Shown here in pieces: positions 27,866 to 36,549 of a DNA stretch of 64,000 bases; position 1 is the first letter of the stretch; every line of letters starts with the position of its first letter. The position numbers and the translations under genes were made by a program. The DNA lies in NCBI RefSeq assembly GCF_002803155.1, contig NZ_NNBP01000001.1, positions 496,001 through 560,000 on the forward strand. The letters run 5' to 3'. A model generated the notes under the pieces. The model was given only the letters and a program-made list of their open reading frames with translations. It searched no databases and had not been told where the DNA came from. Source of the stretch: Streptomyces sp. CB02959 (GTDB taxonomy: Bacteria > Actinomycetota > Actinomycetes > Streptomycetales > Streptomycetaceae).

Positions 27866-27987
27866 GATCCCAACGTAGGCCGCGGGCGGGCGCCGCGACA
27901 GCGGGCGCGGGTGTGACACGCGCCGCCCGCCGGGGTGCGCGGACGGCCGGATTCCCCCCGCCCTTTCCGGCCGTCGCCCTCATGCCG

Positions 27988-28032
27988 GACGGGCCGGGCC
28001 CGCACCCGCGAGGGGTGCCGGCCCGGCCCGTC
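27988..28032 (-). terminator. Hairpin terminator after the malic enzyme gene
   Basis: A 13-bp perfect outer stem (27988-28000 with 28020-28032), with an inner GCACC/GGTGC pair, begins about 25 bp after the malic enzyme stop. Confidence 0.8.
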
Positions 28033-28056
28033 AGCGCTCTCCGCGACGGCGGGAGG

Positions 28057-29286
28057 TCAGCGCCGGGCGACGCCCTCCGCACGGGCGGCGGCGGCGACGG
28101 CCGCGGTCACGGCCGGGGCGACCCGCTCGTCGAACGGCGAGGGGATGACCTTGTCCGCGCTGAGCTCGTCGGCGACGACGGCGGCCAGCGCCTCCGCGGC
28201 GGCGAGCTTCATGCCCTCGGTGATCTGCGAGGCGCGCACCTGCATGGCGCCGGCGAAGATGCCCGGGAAGGCCAGCACGTTGTTGATCTGGTTCGGGAAG
28301 TCGCTGCGCCCGGTGGCGACCACCGCGGCGTACTTGTGGGCGACGTCCGGGTGGATCTCCGGGTCGGGGTTGGCCATCGCGAAGATCATCGAGTCCTTCG
28401 CCATCTTCGACACCGCCGCCTCCGGCACCGTGCCGCCGGAGACGCCGATGAAGACGTCGGCACCGTCCAGCGCGGTCTCCAGGGAACCGGTCAGGCCCGC
28501 CTTGTTGGTGAAGCCGGCCAGCTCGCGCTTGACGTCCGTGAGGTCGCCGCGGTCCGCCGAGACGACGCCCTTGCGGTCGCAGACCGCCACGTCGCCGATG
28601 CCGGCGTTGACCAGGATCTTGGCGATGGCGACCCCGGCCGCGCCGGCGCCCGAGATGACCGCCCGCAGGTCGCCGAGCTCGCGCCGGGTGAGCTTGGCGG
28701 CGTTGCGCAGCGCGGCCAGCGTGACCACGGCGGTGCCGTGCTGGTCGTCGTGGAAGACCGGGATGTCCAGGCGTTCCTTGAGCTTGCGCTCGATCTCGAA
28801 GCACCGGGGCGCCGAGATGTCCTCCAGGTTGACGCCACCGAAGGAGGGCGCGAGGCGGACGACGGTGTCCACGATCTCGTCGGTGTCGGTGGTCGCGAGC
28901 GCGATCGGAACCGCGTCCACGCCGCCGAACTGCTTGAAGAGGATGGCCTTGCCTTCCATCACGGGAAGGGAGGCCTCCGGTCCGATGTCGCCGAGCCCCA
29001 GCACCGCGGTGCCGTCCGTGACCACGGCCACGACCTGGGACTTCCACGTGTAGTCGTGCACGAGCTCGGGCCGCTCGGCGATGGCGCTGCACACCTTGGC
29101 GACGCCCGGCGTGTACGCGAGGGACAGGTCGTCCTTGTCGCGCACCGGGACGGTTGCCTGGACGGCCATCTTGCCGCCGCGATGCAGCGCGAAGGCCGGG
29201 TCGAAGAGTTCGCCGGACGTGCCGTCCGCGCCTTCTTCCGCACCCGTCTCGCTGTCGCTGCGAGGATTGACGATCTCCGCTGCCAC
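28057..29286 (-). CDS. NAD(P)-dependent malic enzyme
   Basis: The 409-residue short bacterial malic enzyme converts malate to pyruvate and CO2. Visible landmarks are the substrate region LAYTPGVAKVC, the metal-binding VFHDDQHGTAVVTLAA, the nucleotide loop SGAGAAGVAIAK and the MANPDPEIHP segment. The start is a GTG at 29286; an upstream in-frame ATG lies in non-conserved sequence. It is divergent from an amino-acid importer across a long intergenic region. Coenzyme preference cannot be judged reliably; the residue after the second strand is Cys-Asp-Arg, which slightly favours NAD. Confidence 0.95.
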   Translation of the reverse strand: MAAEIVNPRSDSETGAEEGADGTSGELFDPAFALHRGGKMAVQATVPVRDKDDLSLAYTPGVAKVCSAIAERPELVHDYTWKSQVVAVVTDGTAVLGLGDIGPEASLPVMEGKAILFKQFGGVDAVPIALATTDTDEIVDTVVRLAPSFGGVNLEDISAPRCFEIERKLKERLDIPVFHDDQHGTAVVTLAALRNAAKLTRRELGDLRAVISGAGAAGVAIAKILVNAGIGDVAVCDRKGVVSADRGDLTDVKRELAGFTNKAGLTGSLETALDGADVFIGVSGGTVPEAAVSKMAKDSMIFAMANPDPEIHPDVAHKYAAVVATGRSDFPNQINNVLAFPGIFAGAMQVRASQITEGMKLAAAEALAAVVADELSADKVIPSPFDERVAPAVTAAVAAAARAEGVARR

Positions 29287-29848
29287 TGTTCTCTGACCCC
29301 TTTGTCGTAAATCTGCTGAGGGTGGCCACTCCCTGGTTGGGGGGTGGGCGGGCACCGCGCCCGCGCCCTGCGCAGCGGATAGCCGCCGCGCGGGGGGAGG
29401 TACGGACGCCGGGCGCGCCGCACACGCGCCCTGAGCCCCGGATGAGGGGTGTAACGACCCTTTCTACCGGACGGGCATGCAACGCGACGAGTTAGATTCG
29501 TTACCTGCCGGTACGGGGCTCCGACATTAGTGACGGAACGCCCGAAAACGCCGAAGATACCCCGGGACTGTCCGAATTCCGAGACAGTGCCCACACCCCC
29601 GACTTCACCTTCGATGGCCGGGATCAGCGATTCCCCTTGCGCCGCAAGGCCGACGACGCACCCCGCTCGTCCGTTATCCGATTTTGACCTGTACGACAGT
29701 CCGAATACCGGAGTCCGGATGGCAAGATTCCGTCACCGACCGAGGGCCGACGCCCAAAGGTGCCCAAAGGTGTGTGCCCACCCCCTTCTCACCAGCACAT
29801 CGGCTGCCCACACTGGCACGTCGGTTACCCATCCGCAGGAGGATCCGC
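29287..29848. other. Divergent intergenic region, malic enzyme / ABC importer (562 bp)
   Basis: The longest non-coding stretch in the window. It holds an inverted pair GTAACGA (29451-29457) / TCGTTAC (29498-29504) and a 22-bp palindrome with an EcoRI-like centre (29567-29588). The region 29480-29720 is lower in GC. Promoters for both genes should lie here, but none is clear. No RNA gene was recognised. Confidence 0.5.
29567..29588. promoter_or_regulatory. 22-bp inverted repeat ACTGTC-N10-GACAGT
   Basis: Arms ACTGTC (29567-29572) and GACAGT (29583-29588) flank a near-palindromic CGAATTCCGA centre. It lies 281 bp before malic enzyme and 261 bp before the importer, and looks like a regulator site of unknown identity. 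Confidence 0.5.
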
Positions 29849-30832
29849 ATGACCGCAGACACCACCCGTCGCGCGGCGGCCGGCAGGTCCGGTAAGTCCG
29901 CCAAGACGGCCGCCGCAATAGCCGCGGTCACCGCTTCGCTGCTGCTGCTCAGCGCCTGCGGTGACCAGACCGACGCGGCGATCGCCCGGCGGGAGGCGGC
30001 CAAGAACCGCAATCCGCACGCCCCGCTCTTCAGCAAGCTCCCCAAGGACGTCCAGGACAAGGGGATGCTCCAGGTCGGCTCGGACATCACGTACAAGCCG
30101 GTGGAGTTCCGCTCGAACGGCAAGGTGGAAGGGATCGATCCGGATCTTGCCGCGGCAATCGGCAAGGAATTGGGCATCAAGCTCAATTTCAACAACGCCA
30201 CCTTCGACACCCTCATGGGCGGACTGAAGTCCCAGCGCTATGACCTCGCGATGTCGGCGATGACGGACACCAAGGACCGCCAGCAGGGCATCGACAGCAC
30301 CACCGGTAAGAAGATCGGTGAGGGCGTCGATTTCGTCGATTACCTCAACGTCGGCGTCTCCCTCTATACCCAGAAGGGCAAGACCAAGGGGATCGACGGC
30401 TGGGAGACCATGTGCGGCAAGAAGCTCGCCGTGCAGCGCGGCACCGTCTCCCACGACCTGGCCAAGGACAAGTCCAAGGCTTGTGAGGCGGGCGGCGAGC
30501 AGCCGATCTCCATCGAGGCGTTCGACAACGACTCCGAGGCCCAGACCCGACTGCGGACCGGCGGCGTGGACGCGGTCTCCAGCGACTACCCGGTCGCGTC
30601 CTACGCGGTGAAGGTCTCCGGCGGCGGCAACGACTTCCAGATGGTCGGCGGCGCCCCGCTCAAGGCGGCCCCGTACGGCATCGCCGTCCCCAAGGGGCAG
30701 GAGCAGCTGCGCGACGCGATCAAGGCGGCCGTGGAGCTGGTGATCAAGAACCACGCGTACGACGGCGTCCTGGCCAAGTGGAACGTCAAGGACGCCGCGG
30801 TCAAGGAAGTGCAGATCAACGGCGGTACCTGA
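29849..30832 (+). CDS. Polar amino-acid ABC transporter, substrate-binding lipoprotein
   Basis: A 327-residue lipoprotein. The signal peptide ends in the lipobox LLLSAC (Cys about residue 36). The mature protein is a family 3 solute-binding protein: LQVGSDITYKPVEF, GIDPDLAAAIGKELGIKLNF, the DLAMSAMTDTKDRQ loop and the late VAVPKGQEQLRDAI region are typical of glutamate/glutamine/histidine binders. AGGAGGA precedes the ATG. The permease and ATPase genes follow on the same strand. The substrate is likely glutamate, glutamine or another polar amino acid. Confidence 0.93.
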   Translation: MTADTTRRAAAGRSGKSAKTAAAIAAVTASLLLLSACGDQTDAAIARREAAKNRNPHAPLFSKLPKDVQDKGMLQVGSDITYKPVEFRSNGKVEGIDPDLAAAIGKELGIKLNFNNATFDTLMGGLKSQRYDLAMSAMTDTKDRQQGIDSTTGKKIGEGVDFVDYLNVGVSLYTQKGKTKGIDGWETMCGKKLAVQRGTVSHDLAKDKSKACEAGGEQPISIEAFDNDSEAQTRLRTGGVDAVSSDYPVASYAVKVSGGGNDFQMVGGAPLKAAPYGIAVPKGQEQLRDAIKAAVELVIKNHAYDGVLAKWNVKDAAVKEVQINGGT

Positions 30833-30915
30833 GCCGGCGACCGGTCCCGCTCCGCCGGCGCGCTCCGCGCGGCCCACCCACGCCTCTCCCGCCACACGCT
30901 GAAAGGCTTTCCTCC

Positions 30916-31854
30916 GTGTCAGTTGACGTCGACAAGCCGGCCGAGCCGCCGGCGGCCGCTCCGCCGGCCCAGCCCGAGCCCATCAAAGCCATACCGGTCC
31001 GCCACTACGGGCGCTGGGTCGCCGCGCTCGTCGTCATCGGGCTGCTGGCGCTGCTCGTCCGGGCCTTCGCCTCCGGGAAGGTCAACTGGGGCGCGATACC
31101 GGAGTACATGTTCAACGCGGACATCCTCAAGGGCCTGCGCAACACCCTGTGGATCACCGTGCTGGCGATGGTGATCGGCATCGTGCTGGGCGTGGTCCTG
31201 GCGGTCATGCGGCAGTCCAAGAACCCGGTGACCAAGACCGTGGCGTGGTTCTACGTCTGGTTCTTCCGCGGCACCCCGGTCTACGTCCAGCTCTTCCTGT
31301 GGTTCAACCTCGGCCTGGTCTTCCAGTACATCGACATCATGCCGATCTACAAGGACGAGTGGTCGGACTTCATGACCCCGTTCCTGTGCGCGCTGCTCGG
31401 CCTCGGCCTCAACGAGGCCGCGTACATGGCCGAGATCTGCCGGGCCGGTCTGAACGCCGTCGACGAGGGCCAGACCGAGGCGGCGCACGCCCTGGGCATG
31501 AGCCACGGCAAGACGCTGCGCCGGATCGTCGTGCCGCAGGCGATGCGGGTGATCGTGCCGCCGACCGGCAACGAGGTCATCAACATGCTCAAGACCTCGT
31601 CCCTGGTCATCGCGGTCCAGTACTACGACCTCCTCCAGGCCGCGCAGAACGTCGGCCGGGACTCCGGTGTGGTCGTCGAGATGCTGATCCTGGCCGCCGC
31701 CTGGTACCTGATCGCCACGACGGTCCTCAGCATCGGCCAGTACTACCTGGAGCGCTACTACGCCCGCGGCTCCAGCCGCCAGCTTCCGCCCACCCCGTTC
31801 CAGCGCCTCAAGGCGAAGCTGGCCGGCCTGAGCCGCGCCGGAGGTACGGCATGA
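30916..31854 (+). CDS. Polar amino-acid ABC transporter, permease
   Basis: A 312-residue His/Glu/Gln-type permease. A short proline-rich cytoplasmic tail precedes about five to six membrane segments starting at [18 protein letters not shown]. The EAA loop that docks the ATPase is [29 protein letters not shown], and [11 protein letters not shown] is the hallmark of the family. It probably works as a homodimer, since no second permease gene is present. It starts at a GTG with GAAAGG upstream, 83 bp after the binding protein. Confidence 0.94.
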   Translation: MSVDVDKPAEPPAAAPPAQPEPIKAIPVRHYGRWVAALVVIGLLALLVRAFASGKVNWGAIPEYMFNADILKGLRNTLWITVLAMVIGIVLGVVLAVMRQSKNPVTKTVAWFYVWFFRGTPVYVQLFLWFNLGLVFQYIDIMPIYKDEWSDFMTPFLCALLGLGLNEAAYMAEICRAGLNAVDEGQTEAAHALGMSHGKTLRRIVVPQAMRVIVPPTGNEVINMLKTSSLVIAVQYYDLLQAAQNVGRDSGVVVEMLILAAAWYLIATTVLSIGQYYLERYYARGSSRQLPPTPFQRLKAKLAGLSRAGGTA

Positions 31855-32660
31855 GCACGAAGAAGAAGACGACCGTGAGCACCGGCTCCGGCAAGGCCGC
31901 GGTCCCGATGGTCAAGGCCGAGGGCGTCCACAAGTCCTTCGGTTCGGCGCACATCCTCAAGGGGATCGACCTGGAGGTGGCGCCCCGGGAGGTCTTCTGC
32001 CTGATCGGCCCGTCCGGTTCCGGCAAGTCGACGTTCCTGCGGTGCATCAACCACCTGGAGAAGATCAACTCCGGCCGACTGTCGGTCGACGGCGAGCTGG
32101 TCGGCTACCGCGAGCACAACGGCAAGCTCTACGAGCTGCGCGACCGCGAGGTCGCCGCCCGCCGGCGGGACATCGGCATGGTCTTCCAGCGCTTCAACCT
32201 CTTCCCGCACATGACCGCGGTGGAGAACATCATGGAGGCGCCGGTCCAGGTCAAGGGCGAGTCCAAGGCGTCCGCGCGGGAGCGGGCGGTCAAGCTGCTG
32301 GACCGGGTCGGACTGGCCGACAAGGCCGGCAACTACCCCTCGCAGCTCTCCGGCGGCCAGCAGCAGCGGGTGGCGATCGCCCGGGCGCTGGCCATGGAGC
32401 CCAAGCTGATGCTCTTCGACGAGCCGACCTCGGCCCTCGACCCCGAGCTGGTCGGCGACGTCCTGGACGTCATGAAGGACCTGGCCGCCGACGGCATGAC
32501 GATGGTCGTGGTGACCCACGAGATGGGCTTCGCCCGCGAGGTCGGCGACTCGCTGGTCTTCATGGACGACGGCGTGGTGGTCGAATCCGGCCACCCCCGC
32601 GACGTGCTCACCAACCCCCAGCACGAGCGGACCCAGTCGTTCCTCTCCAAGGTCCTCTGA
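31851..32660 (+). CDS. Polar amino-acid ABC transporter, ATP-binding protein
   Basis: A 269-residue ATPase with Walker [10 protein letters not shown], the Q-loop [11 protein letters not shown], signature [15 protein letters not shown], Walker [15 protein letters not shown] and H-loop [10 protein letters not shown]. It overlaps the permease by 4 nt (ATGA), so the two are coupled. It is closest in pattern to GlnQ/GluA-type ATPases. The 20 N-terminal residues are Lys/Thr-rich and poorly conserved. Confidence 0.95.
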   Translation: MSTKKKTTVSTGSGKAAVPMVKAEGVHKSFGSAHILKGIDLEVAPREVFCLIGPSGSGKSTFLRCINHLEKINSGRLSVDGELVGYREHNGKLYELRDREVAARRRDIGMVFQRFNLFPHMTAVENIMEAPVQVKGESKASARERAVKLLDRVGLADKAGNYPSQLSGGQQQRVAIARALAMEPKLMLFDEPTSALDPELVGDVLDVMKDLAADGMTMVVVTHEMGFAREVGDSLVFMDDGVVVESGHPRDVLTNPQHERTQSFLSKVL

Positions 32661-32695
32661 GGGCCCCGGGCCCGGACGTTCCCGGACCGGCCGCG

Positions 32696-32740
32696 GCGGC
32701 GCGGCGGGCGGCACCCTCGCGGTGCCTCCCGCCGCGCCGC
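32696..32740. terminator. Hairpin between the ABC importer and methyltransferase genes
   Basis: A perfect 13-bp outer stem (32696-32708 with 32728-32740) encloses a second GCACC/GGTGC stem, between convergent genes. Confidence 0.8.
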
Positions 32741-32761
32741 GCGCCGTTCCGGCGCCGGGCG

Positions 32762-33523
32762 CTACTTCAGCGCCAGGACCATGCTGTCGGTCGGCGAGGC
32801 CCACACCGGGCGCACCTCGGCGAACCCGGCGTCGCGCAGCGCCCCGACGTGCCACTGCACGGCGGGCGTCTCACCGTCCGCGTGCTCGCCGTAGATCGCG
32901 AAGCGCTCGGCGGTCGGCCCGGCCAGCCGCGGATCGGCGGCGGCCAGCCGCCACCACTCGGCCCAGTCGACCGCGCCGGCCTCCTTGGCCCGCGCCATGT
33001 GGGCGTGCCGGAACTCCCGCTCGGCGGCGTTGATCCGCGGAGTGGCCTCGTCGGGCATGTGGTCGGCGTTGAGGAACACCCCGCCGTCCCGGAGGACGCC
33101 GGGCAGCTGCCCGTACAGCGTGTGCAGCTCCGCGGTCCGCAGCCAGTGCAGTGCGGTGGCGGTGAGCACCGCGTCGAAGGAGTCGTACGGCAGCTTCGCG
33201 GCCCACTGCGGGTCCTTCAGGTCGGCCCGGACGAACCGGATCCGCCGCTCGCCCGCGAAATGCCCCTCCGCGATGGCCAGCAGCGCCGGATCCAGATCGA
33301 CGCCCACGCTCTCGGCCTTCGGGAACCTCTTCAGCAGCCGGTCGGAGATACTGCCGGTACCGCACGCCAGATCGAGCACCCTGGGCTCGGGGCCCACCAG
33401 CGCCTCGACCATGTCGAGCATCACCCGGAACCGCTCCTCGCGGTCGGGCATGTACCACTCCTGCTGCCGGTCCCAACTGTCCTGCCACGTCTGCCAGTCA
33501 CCGCCGACAACGGTCTCGGTCAT
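32762..33523 (-). CDS. Class I SAM-dependent methyltransferase
   Basis: A 253-residue methyltransferase. Motif I is VLDLACGTGSIS, the SAM-binding acidic strand end is VGVDLDPALL, motif II/III is FVRADLKDPQ, and the substrate-proximal DAVLTATALHWL follows. The AL-HW pattern resembles trans-aconitate-type and related small-molecule methyltransferases. GGAGGGG stands a few bases before the ATG at 33523, which fixes the start. It is divergent from the CGNR regulator, 91 bp away. Confidence 0.88.
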   Translation of the reverse strand: MTETVVGGDWQTWQDSWDRQQEWYMPDREERFRVMLDMVEALVGPEPRVLDLACGTGSISDRLLKRFPKAESVGVDLDPALLAIAEGHFAGERRIRFVRADLKDPQWAAKLPYDSFDAVLTATALHWLRTAELHTLYGQLPGVLRDGGVFLNADHMPDEATPRINAAEREFRHAHMARAKEAGAVDWAEWWRLAAADPRLAGPTAERFAIYGEHADGETPAVQWHVGALRDAGFAEVRPVWASPTDSMVLALK

Positions 33524-33614
33524 CGCAACCCCTCCGACCCGTAATACCCTCGTAGTGACAACACCCATTACGCATGGGTACTCGCACCTTAGACGCGCCC
33601 CGTAAGGACTACAA

Positions 33615-34226
33615 GTGGAACTGGCCTATTACTCGGATTACGCCGTGCGACTGGTCAACAGCGAGCAGCCCGAGCGCGGCGGGGACTCCCTGACCTCCGT
33701 CGAGGCGGTCCGCGAGCTCTTCGGCGTGGCCCAGCAGGCCGCCCGGCGGGCCACCGAGAGCGATGTCACCCGGCTGCGCACGGTCCGCGCCCGGCTCCGC
33801 GCGATCTTCGAGGCCGCCGACCGCGGCGACGAGGTGCTCGCCGTCGACCTGCTGAACGCGCTGATGATGGAGTTCCCGGTCAGCCCGCAGATCTCCGGCC
33901 ACGAGACCCGCGACGACGACAACCGCCCCAAGTGGCACATGCACATCGCCGACCACGCCGCCAACGCCACCGCCGGCTTCACCGCGACCGCCTGCATGGG
34001 CCTGGCCTTCCACCTCACCGAGCTCGGCGTGGACCGCCTGGGCATCTGCGAGGCCAAGCCCTGCCGCAACGCCTACCTGGACACCTCCACCAACCGGTCC
34101 CGGCGCTACTGCTCGGACCGCTGCGCCACCCGCGCCAACGTCGCCGCCTACCGCGCCCGCAAGCGCCTGGAGAGCGGCCGCACCGCCGAGAGCGCCCAGG
34201 AGGCCACCGCCCGCGGCGAGCGCTGA
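33615..34226 (+). CDS. CGNR zinc-finger / ABATE-domain regulator
   Basis: A 203-residue protein. The N-terminal ABATE (DUF1470) domain runs from LAYYSDYAVRLVNSE to about residue 140 and ends in a CGNR-type zinc finger: C...KPCRNAYLDTSTNRSRRYCSDRC with four cysteines, followed by an ANVAAYRARK basic tail. These proteins are presumed one-component regulators. The GTG at 33615 has only a weak upstream site. The divergent methyltransferase gene is its likely target. Its 3' end overlaps that of sodX by 79 nt on the opposite strand. Confidence 0.88.
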   Translation: MELAYYSDYAVRLVNSEQPERGGDSLTSVEAVRELFGVAQQAARRATESDVTRLRTVRARLRAIFEAADRGDEVLAVDLLNALMMEFPVSPQISGHETRDDDNRPKWHMHIADHAANATAGFTATACMGLAFHLTELGVDRLGICEAKPCRNAYLDTSTNRSRRYCSDRCATRANVAAYRARKRLESGRTAESAQEATARGER

Positions 34227-34594
34227 AGCCCGCGCGGCGGCCGCACCCGCAGCCAGGCCCGGGCGATCACCAGCTCGTCGGGGACCACCCCGAACTCCCG
34301 GCTGTCGTTCTCCACGTACGGATTGTCCCCGCGCACCCACCAGCCGCCGTCCCGCCGCTCCACCGCGCGCTTGACGATCAGCAGGTCCTGCCGGAACGGA
34401 TGCCGCAGCACGACCACGTCACCGGGGCGCACCACCGCGCCGTACCGGACCACCAGCTGGTCCCCCGGCCGGAGCGTCGGCACCATCGACGGGTTGTAGA
34501 CCTCCGCCAGACCGACCGCCCGCAGCGGCCCGCCGCGCACCGGCTCCGCGCCGCCGCCGCTCTCCTGCTCCGGCTCGCGCACCCGCTCCGGCAT
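34148..34594 (-). CDS. sodX: SodX-type nickel SOD maturation protease (S26 family)
   Basis: A 148-residue serine protease related to signal peptidase I. The catalytic serine lies in YNPSMVPTLRPGD and the lysine in LIVKRAVERRDGG; GDNPYVENDSREFG is the S26 box that follows. There is no membrane anchor, so it acts in the cytoplasm to cut the SodN propeptide and free its N-terminal histidine. The ATG at 34594 is preceded by GGGAGG; an in-frame ATG at 34645 is weaker. It is divergent from sodN, 165 bp away, and overlaps the CGNR gene tail to tail by 79 nt. Confidence 0.9.
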   Translation of the reverse strand: MPERVREPEQESGGGAEPVRGGPLRAVGLAEVYNPSMVPTLRPGDQLVVRYGAVVRPGDVVVLRHPFRQDLLIVKRAVERRDGGWWVRGDNPYVENDSREFGVVPDELVIARAWLRVRPPRGLQRSPRAVASWALSAVRPLSRRLRAR

Positions 34595-34759
34595 CCGTAC
34601 CTCCCGGTCCAGCCCCCGTACGACCCTCACCGGACCATCCTCCATCAGTCCCGGCCCGGCACCGGACTTTTGCCCTAAGACCCCCGGGGCGCCCGAGAAA
34701 AGCCTTCCCGCACCGAGTAATCTCGCACCTGAGAAGACGATCACGAGGAAGGACTGAAC

Positions 34760-35155
34760 ATGCTCTCCCGCCTGTTCGCCCCCAAGGTCAAGGTCAGCGC
34801 CCACTGCGACCTGCCTTGCGGTGTCTACGACCCCGCCCAGGCCCGCATCGAGGCCGAGTCGGTCAAGGCCGTCCAGGAGAAGTACCAGGCCAACGAGGAC
34901 CAGGACTTCCGCACCCGCGCCGTCCTGATCAAGGAGCAGCGGGCCGAGCTGGCCAAGCACCACGTCTCGGTGCTGTGGAGCGACTACTTCAAGCCGCCGC
35001 ACTTCGAGAAGTACCCGGAGCTGCACCAGCTGGTCAACGACACCCTCAAGGCCCTCAGCGCGGCCAAGGGCTCGAACGACCCGGCCACCGGCCAGAAGGC
35101 CCTTGACCTGATCGCCCAGATCGACAAGATCTTCTGGGAGACGAAGAAGGGCTGA
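34760..35155 (+). CDS. sodN: Nickel-containing superoxide dismutase
   Basis: A 131-residue precursor. Cleavage after Ala14 exposes His15-Cys16-Asp-Leu-Pro-Cys20-Gly, the nickel hook, where His1, Cys2 and Cys6 of the mature protein bind Ni. The rest is a four-helix bundle that forms a hexamer. It removes superoxide in the cytoplasm. GAGGAAGGA precedes the ATG. In S. coelicolor nickel availability switches between sodN and the iron enzyme sodF through the regulator Nur, and the sodN mRNA 3' end yields a small RNA against sodF; a strong 3' hairpin is present here too. Confidence 0.98.
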   Translation: MLSRLFAPKVKVSAHCDLPCGVYDPAQARIEAESVKAVQEKYQANEDQDFRTRAVLIKEQRAELAKHHVSVLWSDYFKPPHFEKYPELHQLVNDTLKALSAAKGSNDPATGQKALDLIAQIDKIFWETKKG

Positions 35156-35203
35156 GCCCGCCTCGGCCCTGCCGACCCGCGGTCTTCCCGATCGCCCGGT
35201 CGT

Positions 35204-35262
35204 CGACCGCACCCGGTCCGCACACCGCCGCAACCCGGCGGCACGCGGGCCGGGTGCGGTCG
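35204..35262 (+). terminator. Large two-level hairpin in the sodN 3' UTR
   Basis: Arms 35204-35220 and 35246-35262 pair over 17 bp with one mismatch, enclosing a smaller hairpin (CCGCCG...CGGCGG). It ends the sodN transcript about 107 nt after the stop codon, leaving a 3' UTR long enough to give a small RNA. Confidence 0.75.
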
Positions 35263-35346
35263 TTCCGGGGTCGGCGCGGACGTCCCCGGGCTGCTCCGGG
35301 CGGTTCCGCGGCGGGTGATAGCCCCGTGCTATAAGCCCCTGACGCC

Positions 35347-36306
35347 TCAGTGCCCGGACGCCAGCACGCCGCCGTGCCGGACCAGCCAGTCGTGGTACGC
35401 CTCGCTGGCCCAGGCGATCTCCATGTAGGCGGCGGTCAGGTCGGCGAACAGGTCGTCGGCGGAGGCGGCCGGCGGGCCGTCCGTGCGGCAGGCCATGAAG
35501 AGCCGGACCGCCAGCGGGTCGCCGTGCAGCGGGCGGATCGCCATGCCGGGGCGGGAGCGGGCGGTGGGCTGGCAGGGGGTGACCACCTCGCCGGCCATGA
35601 CGAGGTCCACGGCGGTGAGGTAGTCGCCGTGCACCACCCGGGGGTTGATGCCGGCCGCGGCCCAGATGCGGCGCAGGCCGGCCCACTCGCCGTCCACGGT
35701 CGGGTCGACCATCCACTGGTCGGCGGCCAGGTCGGCGACCCGGACGACGGTCCGCCCGGCCGCCGGATGGCTCTCCGCGAGGGCGATGAACTGCGGCTCC
35801 CTGGCGAGGAGTTCGTGCGCCAGCAGGCCGTCGGGGACCCGAAGCGGGGCGCCCTCGACCTCGTGCACGAAGGCCGCGTCGAGCTGCCCCATCGCGACCA
35901 TGTGGAGCAGGGCGTTGGCGGACACGTCGGTCCGTATCGTGGTGTCGGTCTCCGGGAGCCGGGCGCGCAGCCGGCGCAACCAGCCCGCGACGGCCGGGCT
36001 GTTGGTGCTGCCGATCCGCAGCCGGGTGCCTTCCTCCCGGACCGATACCGAGGCGATGTCCTCGACAAGCGCGCGCATTTCGGCCACTATCGGCCGGGCG
36101 CGACAGAGTACCGAATGCCCGAGCGGGGTGGGGCGACTGCCGGTCGGCTCACGGAAGAAGAGCTGGCCGCCCAGCGCCTTCTCGATGCGGTGGAGCTGGG
36201 TCGTCAAGGAGGGCTGCGTCATCCCCAACTGCCGGGCCGCCTTGCGCACGCTGCCGGTGTCGGCGATGGCGCACAGCGCGCGAAGATGCCTTACCTCTAG
36301 CTCCAC
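35347..36306 (-). CDS. LysR-family regulator, divergent from the snapalysin gene
   Basis: A 319-residue LysR-type regulator. The N-terminal winged helix is HLRALCAIADTGSVRKAARQLGMTQPSLTTQLHRIE, followed by the linker and a periplasmic-binding-like effector domain starting at LRIGSTNSPAV. It begins at a GTG at 36306 and is divergent from a snapalysin-type protease gene. The same arrangement is known for Streptomyces neutral protease genes, where the LysR product activates the protease gene. Confidence 0.9.
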   Translation of the reverse strand: MELEVRHLRALCAIADTGSVRKAARQLGMTQPSLTTQLHRIEKALGGQLFFREPTGSRPTPLGHSVLCRARPIVAEMRALVEDIASVSVREEGTRLRIGSTNSPAVAGWLRRLRARLPETDTTIRTDVSANALLHMVAMGQLDAAFVHEVEGAPLRVPDGLLAHELLAREPQFIALAESHPAAGRTVVRVADLAADQWMVDPTVDGEWAGLRRIWAAAGINPRVVHGDYLTAVDLVMAGEVVTPCQPTARSRPGMAIRPLHGDPLAVRLFMACRTDGPPAASADDLFADLTAAYMEIAWASEAYHDWLVRHGGVLASGH

Positions 36307-36549
36307 GCCGGGAGCATAAACGCGCAGGCACGGCTCACACCAGACTCTCAGGCCGGTCCGAACTCCGGGTCTTCACCAGCACGTTGGCCAGCGGCCATCA
36401 GGGGTATTGGCTCGCGCTATCGCCACCTGGCATCTCCGTCCCACGGGTGAACTCCGTCCACACTCAACGGCACCAAGAAATCCGCAGGGCCCCGGCCGCC
36501 GCCCCACACGGCGGCCGTACGGCCTCTCGGAAATTAAGGAGCCCCCCAC

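Noticed and set aside
29451..29510. GlnR box before the ABC importer
   Set aside because: GTAAC half-sites are present but the matching GAAAC half-site at 6-bp spacing is not.
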